A stretch of 64,000 bases of DNA, from assembly GCF_032970905.1 (NCBI RefSeq), contig NZ_JAWJZA010000001.1; one strand, written 5' to 3'. Below, one piece after another: positions 26,169 through 35,983 of this stretch (position 1 is the first letter of the stretch; the number at the start of each line of letters is the position of its first letter). This DNA is from Veillonella absiana (lineage in GTDB: Bacteria; Bacillota; Negativicutes; Veillonellales; Veillonellaceae). Under the pieces are notes generated by a model. The model did no database searches, was not told where the DNA came from, and saw nothing but the letters and a program-made list of their open reading frames with translations. Position numbers and translations under genes: made by a program.

Positions 26169-27164
26169 TTAAGCTGTTTCATTGGACTTTGCTTCTTCAT
26201 TAGCCTTTTTCTGTTTTTCATTATATACTTCGTAAGCCTTAACAATGCGGCCTACCAAATCATGACGTACGACGTCTTGATCGCTAAAGTATACCATCTT
26301 AATACCCAGCACAGAACGCAATACCTTTTCGACCTCACCAAGGCCTGAGCTAACGCGAGATGGTAAATCAATTTGCGTTTTATCACCATTTACCACCATT
26401 TTAGAGTTATTCCCTAAACGGGTAAGGAACATTTTCATCTGTTCTGGTGTTGTATTTTGTGCTTCATCAAGAATGACAAAAGCATTTTCCAATGTACGAC
26501 CACGCATATACGCTAGCGGTGCTACCTCAATGGTGCCACGTTCCATAAAGCGTTGTACTTGTTCAAGCCCGAACATTTCGTTCAGTGCATCATAGAGTGG
26601 GCGCAAATAGGGATCTACCTTTTCCTGTAAATCACCTGGTAGGTATCCAAGGCGTTCACCAGCCTCTACGGCAGGACGGGTAAGAATAATTTTATCTACA
26701 TTTCTATTTTTCAAATAGAATGCTGCCAATGCAACGGCAAGGAATGTTTTCCCCGTACCAGCTGGACCAATACCAAAGGTAATGGTATTTTTACGGATGC
26801 TGTCGACATAAAATTTTTGACCTTCCGTTTTTGGTGTAATTGTCTTGCCACGCATGGTCACACTCAACGTGTCCTCAAACATGGTATGAACAATATCACT
26901 TTTACCCCCGGCAATGAGTTTCGCCGCAATTTTTACTTGTGCTTCTGTTATGGTACTGCCTTGTTGATGTAAAAATACGAGCTCTGCTAAGGTTCTTTCA
27001 AAATTAGTCACATTCGTTTCATCACCATTAATGGTTACTATATCACCACGTGACACAACTGCAGCGGGAATGACTTCGTTAATCATTTTTAAATGTCGAT
27101 CTTGCTGCCCTAAAATAGAAGCTGCTAAATCATAATTAGGAAACGTAAATATACGTTCACTCAT
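26169..27164 (-). CDS. PhoH-family ATPase
   Basis: A 331-residue PhoH-like P-loop protein. Walker A GPAGTGKT is at 133-140 within TFGIGPAGTGKTFLAVALAA. Walker B is AFVILDEAQNTTPEQMKMFLTRLG, and the arginine-bearing segment SRVSSGLGEVEKV follows. The N-terminal 100 residues form the usual PhoH-L extension. The biochemical role is poorly defined, but linkage with ybeY and era is widespread and suggests RNA metabolism. GGAGAA precedes the ATG. Confidence 0.92.
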   Translation of the reverse strand: MSERIFTFPNYDLAASILGQQDRHLKMINEVIPAAVVSRGDIVTINGDETNVTNFERTLAELVFLHQQGSTITEAQVKIAAKLIAGGKSDIVHTMFEDTLSVTMRGKTITPKTEGQKFYVDSIRKNTITFGIGPAGTGKTFLAVALAAFYLKNRNVDKIILTRPAVEAGERLGYLPGDLQEKVDPYLRPLYDALNEMFGLEQVQRFMERGTIEVAPLAYMRGRTLENAFVILDEAQNTTPEQMKMFLTRLGNNSKMVVNGDKTQIDLPSRVSSGLGEVEKVLRSVLGIKMVYFSDQDVVRHDLVGRIVKAYEVYNEKQKKANEEAKSNETA

Positions 27165-27179
27165 AGATGGTTCTCCTTT

Positions 27180-28142
27180 TTACAGAAACTTTCTAACTGC
27201 ACGTCCATTTAAATAATTACACAAATCACCTTGATGAGCATCCAGGGCTTCCATTCTTTCATCAATCAAATCTTGCACACGCCACCAGCCCATGGACCAG
27301 TTCGTGAATAGCGTATTATCCTCAGGCGCACGCCCTACCAGGCGTTGCAACACAATATTAGGATCCAGATGTCTAAGAAAGGCAATGACGCGATCAGCGT
27401 ATTCCTCAGCAGAAATTAATGTAAACTGCCCCTCTTGATACCATTTTGCCATCAATGTATTTTTTACGATGTATAGGGCGTGGAGTTTTACTTGATCCAC
27501 ACCGAGGGCGGACAATATTTTCGCCCCTTCAATAGTATCCTCCATCGTATCCCATGGCAAATTAAGAATCATATGAGTTGTCACATTAAATCCATATCGT
27601 TTAATACGCAATACGGCATCAATAAATTCAGCCATTGAATGACCACGATTAATTTTCTCTAATGTATGATAATTCACAGATTGTAGGCCTAATTCAATGT
27701 AAATATCTTTGTTGTATTTTTCTTGAATATCCTTGAGAATCTCAAGGTATTCTTCGGCAATACAATCTGGACGCGTCGCAATGGCAATGCCTACGGCAGA
27801 ATCAATACAACCAGCCTCCATATAGGCTCTAAAATCCTCTAGATTTAAATAGGTATTACTAAAATTCTGATAATACGGAATATATTTATAGGCCTTGTAT
27901 TTCGGGGCAATGTGGGCAATATTTTCGTCTAACTGCATCTGCACCGTCATCCAAGCCGGCCGATTTTCATAACCCGCACCGATTTCACCACAGAATACAC
28001 AACCACCTACACCTGCAGAACCATCTCGATTCGGACAAGTTAATGGCAATGCCACCGGTAATTTATATACCTTTTCTCCGTATTTTTCACGATAAAATTT
28101 TGAAACCATGCGATAGCGCTTTGGTTTACTTGTATCACTCAT
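27180..28142 (-). CDS. TIGR01212-family (YhcC-like) radical-SAM protein
   Basis: A 320-residue protein with an iron-sulfur radical-SAM core. Its cluster motif CPNRDGSAGVGGCVFC (35-50) is the longer-spaced CxnCxFC arrangement typical of this family. The GLQSVNYHTLEKINRGH and THMILNLPWDT segments match the oxygen-independent coproporphyrinogen oxidase-like fold. The substrate is unknown. AAAGGA precedes the ATG. It reads toward phoH, with 15 bp between the genes. Confidence 0.88.
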   Translation of the reverse strand: MSDTSKPKRYRMVSKFYREKYGEKVYKLPVALPLTCPNRDGSAGVGGCVFCGEIGAGYENRPAWMTVQMQLDENIAHIAPKYKAYKYIPYYQNFSNTYLNLEDFRAYMEAGCIDSAVGIAIATRPDCIAEEYLEILKDIQEKYNKDIYIELGLQSVNYHTLEKINRGHSMAEFIDAVLRIKRYGFNVTTHMILNLPWDTMEDTIEGAKILSALGVDQVKLHALYIVKNTLMAKWYQEGQFTLISAEEYADRVIAFLRHLDPNIVLQRLVGRAPEDNTLFTNWSMGWWRVQDLIDERMEALDAHQGDLCNYLNGRAVRKFL

Positions 28143-28312
28143 ATATATCCTTTATATAATTGATGCTAAATACCTCCATGTTCAGATTGTAACGTAATAA
28201 AATCTGCACTGTATCTAGTCATTGTAATCTCTTTGTAATAATCAAATATACACTACTGTTAGTAGTATATATTGGCTGCCATCCCCTACTATATATGGGA
28301 ATTCTGCCCGTG

Positions 28313-28355
28313 AAAGTATGGTTATGCTATATTAAAGTATGGTTAATGCTATATT
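28313..28355. repeat. Two tandem copies of a 21-22-bp unit
   Basis: AAAGTATGGTTATGCTATATT (28313-28333) is followed directly by a copy with one extra A (28334-28355). It lies at the 3' end of the radical-SAM/B12 gene, and the second copy touches its stop codon. Confidence 0.7.
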
Positions 28356-30105
28356 ATAGAGGTCGTACGAATGGCTGTGACTTGCGATTTACATCGATAA
28401 TCACAATACCACTATCACCAGTCATAGCCTCTATATTACGAACACCTAAGTAGCGTGCTGTCTGTTCAGACATTGGCATTTCTACATATTGTTGACGAAT
28501 TTGACGCCACTCCTTAAAGCTATAATTAGGAATGTATTGGCCTGCCAATTCTTCATCTCGCCAAAAGGCTTCGCCAGCCTGTAATAGTTCCTTCGTTTGC
28601 TTCGGTAAACCTACAGCCTCACTACGGACCTTACCGCGATAGCTGCATAATGTGTCATATTGCAGTAGCTCGGCACCGATGGTGTCTACACGATTCATCA
28701 AGAATTGGTATAGGAATTCAATTTGATCAATATCCTTCAAATTCACTTGATGATGGTTGTTATCGAGCCAAGCTCGCGTCATATGACAGAAATAGCTAAA
28801 CGCATCTTCTGTATCAGAATCAATTAATTGTTGCCCAATATACCCAAACACAGTACGGAATCGCTCACTATTATAGAATCGTTCAAATACATCCTCAAAA
28901 TGTTTAAGAAAACGTACTTCATCATAACTGAGTACATGGGTACTCAATACTTCATAGGGAGCTAATGGATCGCTAGTATACTGGTATTCATCCATACGTC
29001 GTACACCGGAACCTTTTAATAATTTCAAGAATCCAATTTGTAGTGCCTGTGGTTGTAAACTAAATAAATCATTAAAGGATTGACCAAATCGCTCAAATCC
29101 TTCATGCGGTAGGCCCACAATTAAATCCATATGCACATGCGTACGACCGGCCTCAATAATAGGTCGAATAGATTTTTGAATATAAGGCCAATCATTATAA
29201 CGGTTAATGGCATCCAAGGTTTGTTTATGAGTACTTTGTACCCCTACCTCAATTTGAATGCGCCCTTCTGGGGTATGACAGAGTAAATCTGTTTCCCATT
29301 CCGTCATCAACTCTGGTTCCATTTCCAAATGGAAATTTGTATCCGTGTCGGCATCGCGCATGAATTCCATCAATGGTCTATGATGACCAGGCGCACAGTT
29401 AAATGTACGGTCTACAAATTTAATTTGTTTTACTCCATGGTCGATGAACCACTGTAATTCCTGTAATGTTCGTTCTTGTGGAAAGAGCCGCACTGTATTT
29501 TTATTGCCAGACAAGCAATACTGACAGGAAAATGGACAGCCACGGGAGGATTCGTAATACATGATTTTATGCTCCAAATCCTTCATATCTTCTTCCGTAT
29601 AAGGAAAAGGAATGGTTGATAAATCACGTACCTCTACAGCCTCTGTAGAACCTTTGAAAGCACCATCAGTAGCGCGTCCACGAATGCCATCAATAATTGG
29701 TGTCAGCCCATCCTGACCAGCAATTAGAGCTGATACGAGATTGGCAAAGGCTTCTTCCCCTTCACCTTGAATAATATAATCAATGTCCTTGCATCGTGCC
29801 AGTAATTCATCAGCTGTGAATGATACCTCTGGGCCACCTAAGACGATTTTAATGTCTGGGCGCACAGCTTTCACCAAAGAAACCACATGCAATGTCATCT
29901 CGATATTCCAAATATAGCAAGCAAAACCGAGCATATCCATATCTCGCTCTGTAATGTCGCTAAGAATATGCAAAACAGGCATATTGATGGTGTATTCTAC
30001 CACATCATATGCCTGTCCACGGGTCGCCCCATAGGCCTTGAGATAACGCAAAGCCAAGGAGGAATGTATAAATTTTGAGTTTAGAGTCGTCAATACTACG
30101 TTCAT
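28354..30105 (-). CDS. B12-binding-domain radical-SAM protein (DUF4080 type)
   Basis: A 583-residue cytoplasmic enzyme. The N-terminal domain (about 1-140) is a cobalamin-binding-like fold (VVLTTLNSKFIHSSLALRYL, IVLGGPEVSF). The radical-SAM domain (about 175-400) has the cluster motif CPFSCQYC. A C-terminal DUF4080-like region follows. Such proteins perform methylations or rearrangements on unknown substrates. An extended -10 promoter precedes it (TGG-TATAAT on the minus strand, 30160-30168). It is the first gene of the group running through phoH, ybeY, era and recO, although a 210-bp spacer separates it from the next gene. Confidence 0.85.
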   Translation of the reverse strand: MNVVLTTLNSKFIHSSLALRYLKAYGATRGQAYDVVEYTINMPVLHILSDITERDMDMLGFACYIWNIEMTLHVVSLVKAVRPDIKIVLGGPEVSFTADELLARCKDIDYIIQGEGEEAFANLVSALIAGQDGLTPIIDGIRGRATDGAFKGSTEAVEVRDLSTIPFPYTEEDMKDLEHKIMYYESSRGCPFSCQYCLSGNKNTVRLFPQERTLQELQWFIDHGVKQIKFVDRTFNCAPGHHRPLMEFMRDADTDTNFHLEMEPELMTEWETDLLCHTPEGRIQIEVGVQSTHKQTLDAINRYNDWPYIQKSIRPIIEAGRTHVHMDLIVGLPHEGFERFGQSFNDLFSLQPQALQIGFLKLLKGSGVRRMDEYQYTSDPLAPYEVLSTHVLSYDEVRFLKHFEDVFERFYNSERFRTVFGYIGQQLIDSDTEDAFSYFCHMTRAWLDNNHHQVNLKDIDQIEFLYQFLMNRVDTIGAELLQYDTLCSYRGKVRSEAVGLPKQTKELLQAGEAFWRDEELAGQYIPNYSFKEWRQIRQQYVEMPMSEQTARYLGVRNIEAMTGDSGIVIIDVNRKSQPFVRPL

Positions 30106-30159
30106 GGTACCTCTTTATCATCGAATGGGCTCGTCCCACCGTCTAGTCATAATAGATAT

Positions 30160-30168
30160 ATTATACCA
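30160..30168 (-). promoter_or_regulatory. Extended -10 promoter of the radical-SAM/B12 gene
   Basis: On the minus strand TGGTATAAT occupies 30160-30168, about 55 bp upstream of the start. No good -35 is visible, as expected for an extended -10 type. Confidence 0.5.
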
Positions 30169-30194
30169 CAGTATGCCGTTTCTATACTAATATT

Positions 30195-30587
30195 CTAAAA
30201 TAATCCAAAAATCATGGAAATCAATGTGCCAATGATAAATACAATGCCGACAATTGTTAAAATAACGCCACCAAAGAAGAATATAACTGCCGCAATGGCT
30301 GCCACTACGGCTATCAAAATAATGCGCGTTAACCAGCCAGAGGCGTTTAAATTAACTACCTTTACGCGACTATAGCCTTCATCATAGGTTTCATTAAATG
30401 TATTAGGATCATCAGGGGAACGGTCCATATGGACCTCTCCACCAGCTTCATCGATGGTTACACCATCAAAACCGTGGCGTTCTTCTTCGGATAACACGCG
30501 CGTATTATTAGTATCTTCGGAATTGTGATTGTCAAAATAATCAGATTGTGTTTGATTGTTTTGTCCAGTATAGTTATTTGTTGTCAT
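30195..30587 (-). CDS. Small two-helix membrane protein of unknown function
   Basis: I do not recognise this 130-residue protein. The first 75 residues are acidic and Asn/Gln/Thr-rich, probably disordered. The last 40 residues form two adjacent hydrophobic helices (LIAVVAAIAAVIFFFGG and IVGIVFIIGTLISMIFG). Start: ATG at 30587 with CGGAGAA upstream; an in-frame upstream start at 30620 lies inside the gatB terminator. It is probably an inner-membrane protein with a cytoplasmic N-terminal tail. Confidence 0.65.
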   Translation of the reverse strand: MTTNNYTGQNNQTQSDYFDNHNSEDTNNTRVLSEEERHGFDGVTIDEAGGEVHMDRSPDDPNTFNETYDEGYSRVKVVNLNASGWLTRIILIAVVAAIAAVIFFFGGVILTIVGIVFIIGTLISMIFGLF

Positions 30588-30607
30588 AATTCTCCGTATT
30601 TTATGAT

Positions 30608-30635
30608 AAAAGTGCCCCAATGGGAGGGCACTTTT
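30608..30635 (-). terminator. Terminator hairpin after gatB
   Basis: AAAAGTGCCC (30608-30617) pairs with GGGCACTTTT (30626-30635), beginning 3 nt after the gatB stop. The U-run is short (UUUU), so some read-through into the small membrane-protein gene is possible. Confidence 0.75.
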
Positions 30636-30638
30636 ACA

Positions 30639-32087
30639 TTAGTCGTTCAAATGTTTTTGTAACAATTGGTTAACTACGCCAGGGTTCGCACGACCTTTGG
30701 ATTCTTTCATAACTTGACCTACGAGGAAGCCAATTGCTTTTCCGTTACCTGATTTGAAATCTTCTACTGGTTGTGGATTATTAGCGATAACTTGTTTTAC
30801 GATTTCTTCGATAGCGCCAGTATCGGTAATTTGTACAAGACCTTCTTCTTTTACGATTGTGTCTGCATCTTTACCAGATTCCCACATGCTAACGATAACT
30901 TTTTTCGCGATTTTACCGGAAATAGTCCCTTTGTCCATCAACGCGATCATACCTGCTAGATTTTCAGCAGGTACTTTGCTTTCACCAAAGGTTAAACCAT
31001 TTTCGTTTACCATTTTGGACAAATCACCAAGAATCCAATTAGAAGCTGTTTTAGCATCGCTGCCAGCGTTAACTGTAGCATCTAGGTAATCCGCCATTTG
31101 ACGTGTAGATGTCAAAATTGTGCTATCCTCAACGGATAAACCATATTGGTTCACGAAGCGATCCATTTTTTGATCTGGCAATTCAGGCAATTCTGCGCGA
31201 ACGGCTTCGATTTCTTCATCAGTGATGATGATTGGTACCAAGTCAGGTTCTGGGAAGTAACGGTAGTCATTTTCCGCTTCTTTTTTACGCATTGACAATG
31301 TAATGCCTTGTGCGTCATCCCAAGTACGAGTTTCTTGAATAACTTGACCACCTTCTTCGATAAGCATGGCTTGGCGTAATGCTTCGTATTCGATACCTTT
31401 TTGGATACCTGTAAGAGTGTTCATGTTTTTAATTTCAGATTTTGTGCCTAGTTTTTCTGTGCCACGAAGACGAACGGAAATATTCGCATCGCAACGCAAG
31501 CTACCTTCTTCCATACGAGCGTCAGTTACGTCGAGGTATTGAAGAATGGAACGCAATTTTTCAACATAGGCTTTTGCTTCTGCGCCAGAACGAATATCTG
31601 GTTCAGATACGATCTCAAGCAAAGGTACACCAGTACGGTTGTAATCGACATTAGACGAATTGGAATCGCTAATGGTATTACCGCTATGTACCAATTTACC
31701 AGCATCTTCTTCCATATGGATACGAGTGATGCGAATACGTCGAGTTTCACCGTTTACCTCTACATCAAGGTGACCATTGAGGCAGATTGGTAAATCATAT
31801 TGGGATGTTTGCCAGTTTTTAGGCAAATCTGGATAATAATAGTTTTTACGGTCGAATTTGTTAAAGTGCAAAATCTCGCAATTCAAAGCCAAACCAACTT
31901 TAATAGCATATTCTACTACTTTTTTATTCAACACTGGCAATACACCTGGTAAACCAAGGCAAACTGGGCATACATGTGTATTTTGGGCACCACCAAATTC
32001 AGTGGTACAACCGCAGAATATTTTAGAATTAGTTTTTAGCTCGGTATGAACCTCCAAGCCTACCACCGTTTCGTATTTACTACTCAT
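30639..32087 (-). CDS. gatB: Asp-tRNA(Asn)/Glu-tRNA(Gln) amidotransferase subunit B
   Basis: GatB is the kinase and tRNA-binding subunit of GatCAB, which converts Glu-tRNA-Gln (and often Asp-tRNA-Asn) to the amidated forms. The 482-residue protein has the ETVVGLEVHTEL start, the cysteine-rich CGCTTEFGGAQNTHVCPVC zinc segment, the cradle domain, and a C-terminal YqeY-like tail domain. The start is the ATG at 32087 (AGGGGAGG upstream), overlapping the gatA stop by 4 bp; an in-frame start at 32123 is unsupported. It works with the GltX encoded at 52856-54325, which supplies Glu-tRNA-Gln if that enzyme is non-discriminating. Confidence 0.96.
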   Translation of the reverse strand: MSSKYETVVGLEVHTELKTNSKIFCGCTTEFGGAQNTHVCPVCLGLPGVLPVLNKKVVEYAIKVGLALNCEILHFNKFDRKNYYYPDLPKNWQTSQYDLPICLNGHLDVEVNGETRRIRITRIHMEEDAGKLVHSGNTISDSNSSNVDYNRTGVPLLEIVSEPDIRSGAEAKAYVEKLRSILQYLDVTDARMEEGSLRCDANISVRLRGTEKLGTKSEIKNMNTLTGIQKGIEYEALRQAMLIEEGGQVIQETRTWDDAQGITLSMRKKEAENDYRYFPEPDLVPIIITDEEIEAVRAELPELPDQKMDRFVNQYGLSVEDSTILTSTRQMADYLDATVNAGSDAKTASNWILGDLSKMVNENGLTFGESKVPAENLAGMIALMDKGTISGKIAKKVIVSMWESGKDADTIVKEEGLVQITDTGAIEEIVKQVIANNPQPVEDFKSGNGKAIGFLVGQVMKESKGRANPGVVNQLLQKHLND

Positions 32088-33544
32088 AAAGAAACCTCCC
32101 CTGTTGGTGCCACAACTTGGCAATCAGGACGTGCTTGTTCAAATGTATAGGCAGCACGTAACAACACTTCTTCACCCATAGCTGGGCCTAATAATTGCAT
32201 ACCGATTGGTAAATTACTAGAGCTCATACCTGTTGGAACGCTAATACCTGGAATACCTGCAAGGTTAGCTGGTACAGTACATACGTCTTCGAGGTACATC
32301 GCCAATGGATCATTTAATTTTTCACCAAATTTGTAGGATGTATTCGGTGCTGTTGGGGCTAATAATAAATCAACTTGTTTGAAAGCTTCGTCAAATTCGT
32401 TTTTGATTAAACGACGAACTTTAAGGGCTTTCAAATAATAAGCATCGTAATAACCAGAGCTCAATACATAGGTACCAAGTAAGATACGACGTTGTACTTC
32501 TTGTCCGAAGCCTTCTGTACGAGTTTTCGTGGACATTTCAACTAAATTGTCGGCTGGCACACGAAGACCATAGCTAACGCCGTCATAACGTGCAAGGTTA
32601 GTACTAGCCTCTGCTAAAGCGATGATATAGTAAGCAGACAACGCATATTTAGTAGTAGGCAAAGATACCTCAATTATTTCAGCACCTAGCTTTTTGTACG
32701 TTTCGATAGCTTCGTCCATAGCTTTACGAACTTCAGCGTTTAAACCTTCTCCATAGTATTCTTTTGGTACACCAATTTTAATGTTTTTAACATCATTTAC
32801 AAGTGCTTTTGTGTAATCTGGACGGTCACCTGGGATAGATGTGGAATCTTTCACATCATGGCCTGTTATGGCATTCATAACGATGGCAGCATCAGTTACA
32901 TCGCGTGTAACAGGTCCAATTTGGTCCAAGGAAGACGCGAAGGCAATCAAACCATAACGAGATACATTACCATAGGTTGGTTTCATACCTACTACGCCAC
33001 AGAAGGACGCTGGTTGACGAATGGATCCGCCTGTATCAGAGCCTAATGCCCAAATAGCACTGCCACTGGATACAGCCGCTGCACTACCACCGGAAGAACC
33101 ACCTGGTACACAATCAGTATTCCAAGGGTTAGCTGTTTTAGCAAGAGCAGAGTTCTCTGTAGAACCACCCATAGCGAATTCGTCCATGTTCAATTTACCA
33201 AGGCTCACAACGTCTTGGCTGAACAATTGTTCCATAACGCTTGCATTATATGGAGGAATAAAGTTTTCCAACATTTTAGATGCACAAGTCGCTGGTTGAC
33301 CTTGAATACAAATATTATCTTTAATAGCGCCTGGCACGCCTGCTAATGGAGAAATAGCTTCGCCTTTGGCGATTTTTTCATCCACATTAGCTGCTACAGC
33401 TAGGGCTTGTTCATGAGAATCAGACAAATACGCATGTACAGCTGTTTCTACTTGTTCTTTATGTGCAATCACTGCCTTCGTCAATTCAACGGCAGAAATT
33501 TCTTTATTCACTAATTTTGTGTGAAGTTCATGAATGGTTGCCAC
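32084..33544 (-). CDS. gatA: Asp-tRNA(Asn)/Glu-tRNA(Gln) amidotransferase subunit A
   Basis: The glutaminase/amidase subunit that releases ammonia and passes it to GatB. The 486-residue protein carries the amidase signature with its Ser-cisSer-Lys triad: the lysine in PGAIKDNI, the cis-serine in GGSSGGSAAAV, and the nucleophilic serine in GSDTGGSIRQPAS. The start is GTG at 33544 with AGGAGG 6 nt upstream. It lies between gatC and gatB in the usual C-A-B order. Confidence 0.97.
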   Translation of the reverse strand: MATIHELHTKLVNKEISAVELTKAVIAHKEQVETAVHAYLSDSHEQALAVAANVDEKIAKGEAISPLAGVPGAIKDNICIQGQPATCASKMLENFIPPYNASVMEQLFSQDVVSLGKLNMDEFAMGGSTENSALAKTANPWNTDCVPGGSSGGSAAAVSSGSAIWALGSDTGGSIRQPASFCGVVGMKPTYGNVSRYGLIAFASSLDQIGPVTRDVTDAAIVMNAITGHDVKDSTSIPGDRPDYTKALVNDVKNIKIGVPKEYYGEGLNAEVRKAMDEAIETYKKLGAEIIEVSLPTTKYALSAYYIIALAEASTNLARYDGVSYGLRVPADNLVEMSTKTRTEGFGQEVQRRILLGTYVLSSGYYDAYYLKALKVRRLIKNEFDEAFKQVDLLLAPTAPNTSYKFGEKLNDPLAMYLEDVCTVPANLAGIPGISVPTGMSSSNLPIGMQLLGPAMGEEVLLRAAYTFEQARPDCQVVAPTGEVSL

Positions 33545-33554
33545 TGTAATCCTC

Positions 33555-33845
33555 CTATTCTTGTACTACGCGAGGTACTTTGAAATATCCGTCTTCTTCT
33601 TCTGGCGCATTAGATAATGCCAAATCATGATCGAGGGATGGTTTCGTTACATCTTCACGGAATACATTGTGAATAGGTACAGCGTGTGCCATTGGTTCCA
33701 CTCCTTCTAAATCGAGCTCATTGAGCTCTGCTACATAGGATAGAATATCGCTTAATTCTTTTTCCATATGCCCCATATGTTCTTCTTTCACTTCTAATCG
33801 TGAAAGTAATGCAATTTTTTTAATCTCTTCTTGAGTGATTTTCAT
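33555..33845 (-). CDS. gatC: Asp-tRNA(Asn)/Glu-tRNA(Gln) amidotransferase subunit C
   Basis: The small (96-residue) stabilising subunit that wraps around the GatA-GatB interface. Its conserved parts are the IKKIALLSRLEV helix near the N-terminus and the EPMAH...VFREDV stretch near the C-terminus. The ATG at 33845 has AAAGGAT 8 nt upstream; an in-frame start at 33863 overlaps that site. A promoter on the minus strand (TATAAT at 33872-33877, preceded by TG) lies in the 67-bp spacer after ligA. Confidence 0.95.
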   Translation of the reverse strand: MKITQEEIKKIALLSRLEVKEEHMGHMEKELSDILSYVAELNELDLEGVEPMAHAVPIHNVFREDVTKPSLDHDLALSNAPEEEDGYFKVPRVVQE

Positions 33846-33871
33846 CGGTGCACATCCTTTCATATTCTCTT

Positions 33872-33880
33872 ATTATAACA
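33872..33880 (-). promoter_or_regulatory. Promoter -10 of gatCAB
   Basis: Minus-strand TGTTATAAT is an extended -10. A weak TTTAAA lies 17 bp further upstream. It is about 27 bp before the gatC start. Confidence 0.5.
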
Positions 33881-33912
33881 AAATTGAAAGTACTTTTAAA
33901 TGATTCGAGCTT

Positions 33913-35979
33913 CTATTTACCCCAAGATTCTGTAAGGGCGATAAATTCTTCTTCATTGATAACACGAATACCGAGTTCATTTGCTTTCGTAAGTTTGCTA
34001 CCACTATCTTTACCGGCCACAACTAGTGTTGTTTTTTTGCTGACAGAGCCAGTGACTTTAGCACCATGTGCCTCTAGGAGTTTCCCAGCTTCGCTGCGTC
34101 CCATCACCTCTAATTTACCGGTGAGAACAACGACTTCGCCTTCCATCTCATTTCCTGCGGCTTCTTGTATTTCTACAGTCATCACAAGACCTGCTTGAGT
34201 CAATCCTTCGATGATAGCTCGATTAGATTCTATCTCACGGTAAGCCACAATACTATCCGCCATAGTAGGTCCTATTTCCTCTACACTAAGGAGTTCTTCC
34301 TTCGTAATGGTCAGGAATCGTTCCATGGAGCCAACTTCACTTGCAATCGTACTAGCTGCTTTAGAGCCGATGAGTCGAATACCAAGTCCAAATAATACTC
34401 TATCTAGACCACGAGATTTGGAGTCAGCGATAGCTTTCACCAAATTTTCAGCGGATTTTTTACCCATACGGTCCATCGTCACCAGTTGATCCACCGTAAG
34501 ATGATATAAATCCACCACATTCGTAATCAAATGATTATTGATGAGGTTTTCTACGATGCTTGGGCCAAGGCCATCAATATTCATAGCATCACGGGAGGCA
34601 AAATGAATAATTTGTTCCTTCTCAATGGCTGGGCAATGATCATTAGTACAACGAATGGCTGCCTCACCTTCACGGCGCACCGCTGGAGAATGACAAATAG
34701 GACATGTAGCTGGAATCGTAAAGGCCACTTCTGAGCCTGTACGTTTTTCTGGTAATACACGAATGACCTCTGGAATGATTTCCGCCGCCTTGTGAATAAG
34801 CACATGGTCACCAATACGGATATCTTTCTCCATAATGAAATCTTGATTGTGCAAGGTAACACGACTCACATTAGTGCCCGAAACAAATACAGGTTCCAAT
34901 TCACCTGTTGGCGTTAATACACCTGTGCGACCTACATTAATGGTAATATCCTTAATGATGGTTTCCACCTCTTCTGGTGGGTATTTATAGGCCGTAGCCC
35001 ATTTTGGGTCTTTCACAGTGGAGCCAAGAATCTCTTGGTCAGAGAATGCATTAACCTTAATAACCATACCATCTGTATCATATGGCAATGTATGGCGTTT
35101 TTCGTTCCATAAATCGATAGTTTCAATAACCTCGTCAATGGTTTTGCAAACGGTGTAATTCGGATTTACAGAGAAACGGTATTCCTTGAGCTGAGCCAAT
35201 AATTCCTCTTGAGAATGAATGTTGGCACCCTCCTCGGAACCGATGGCATAGGCAAAGAATGCTAGATTACGGCTCGCAGTGATGGCCGGATCTTGCTGTC
35301 GCAAGGAACCAGCCGCTGCATTACGAGGATTTACAAAGGTAGGCAAACCTTCCTCTTCGCGTTCCTCATTAATACGTTGAAACTCGCTATGTGGCATATA
35401 GGCCTCACCTCGAATTTCAATAAACTCAGGAGCATTTTTAATCATCAACGGAATGGATTTTATAGTTTTTACATTAGATGTTACATCCTCACCCACACGA
35501 CCGTCACCACGAGTAACGGCACGCGTTAATATCCCATTTTCATAGTGCAAATTCACTGCCAGTCCATCAATTTTTAGTTCCACCACATAGGTAGGCGTAT
35601 GGTCTAGATCCTTGACCACGCGATTGTGAAAGGTCCGTACTTCGTCAGCATTAAATACATTGCTGAGACTGAGCATAGGTCTACCATGAACCACCTTTTC
35701 AAAAGGTCCTTCAATTTTAGAGCCAACCCGTTGTGTAGGAGACGTAGGCACAATATATTCTGGATGTGCAGTTTCGAGGTCTACTAATTCACGATACAGT
35801 TTATCATATTCATAGTCAGAAATAACCGGTGCATCCTCTAAATAATAGAGTTCTCCGTAATGTGTTAAATCTTGTTGTAATTGTTCAATTCGTTCTTTTG
35901 GATTCATAGATTCTAGTTGATTCGTAGATGCTGTCTGATTCGTAAACTCTTTAAGAGTGATAGATTCTTTGGAATTCAT
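33913..35979 (-). CDS. ligA: NAD-dependent DNA ligase
   Basis: Seals nicks using NAD and is essential for replication and repair. The 688-residue protein has an Ia/adenylation domain with the nucleophile lysine in ELKIDGLAVN (K136), an OB domain, and a four-cysteine zinc finger (CPICHSPAVRREGEAAIRC...HC). HhH repeats (about 510-600) and a C-terminal BRCT domain (about 610-688) follow. The first 24 residues precede the usual family start near MNPKERIEQL. The ATG at 35979 has AAGGAT upstream, so I keep it, but an internal ATG at codon 25 is possible. It starts 4 nt after the pcrA stop. Confidence 0.97.
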   Translation of the reverse strand: MNSKESITLKEFTNQTASTNQLESMNPKERIEQLQQDLTHYGELYYLEDAPVISDYEYDKLYRELVDLETAHPEYIVPTSPTQRVGSKIEGPFEKVVHGRPMLSLSNVFNADEVRTFHNRVVKDLDHTPTYVVELKIDGLAVNLHYENGILTRAVTRGDGRVGEDVTSNVKTIKSIPLMIKNAPEFIEIRGEAYMPHSEFQRINEEREEEGLPTFVNPRNAAAGSLRQQDPAITASRNLAFFAYAIGSEEGANIHSQEELLAQLKEYRFSVNPNYTVCKTIDEVIETIDLWNEKRHTLPYDTDGMVIKVNAFSDQEILGSTVKDPKWATAYKYPPEEVETIIKDITINVGRTGVLTPTGELEPVFVSGTNVSRVTLHNQDFIMEKDIRIGDHVLIHKAAEIIPEVIRVLPEKRTGSEVAFTIPATCPICHSPAVRREGEAAIRCTNDHCPAIEKEQIIHFASRDAMNIDGLGPSIVENLINNHLITNVVDLYHLTVDQLVTMDRMGKKSAENLVKAIADSKSRGLDRVLFGLGIRLIGSKAASTIASEVGSMERFLTITKEELLSVEEIGPTMADSIVAYREIESNRAIIEGLTQAGLVMTVEIQEAAGNEMEGEVVVLTGKLEVMGRSEAGKLLEAHGAKVTGSVSKKTTLVVAGKDSGSKLTKANELGIRVINEEEFIALTESWGK

Positions 35980-35983
35980 AATA

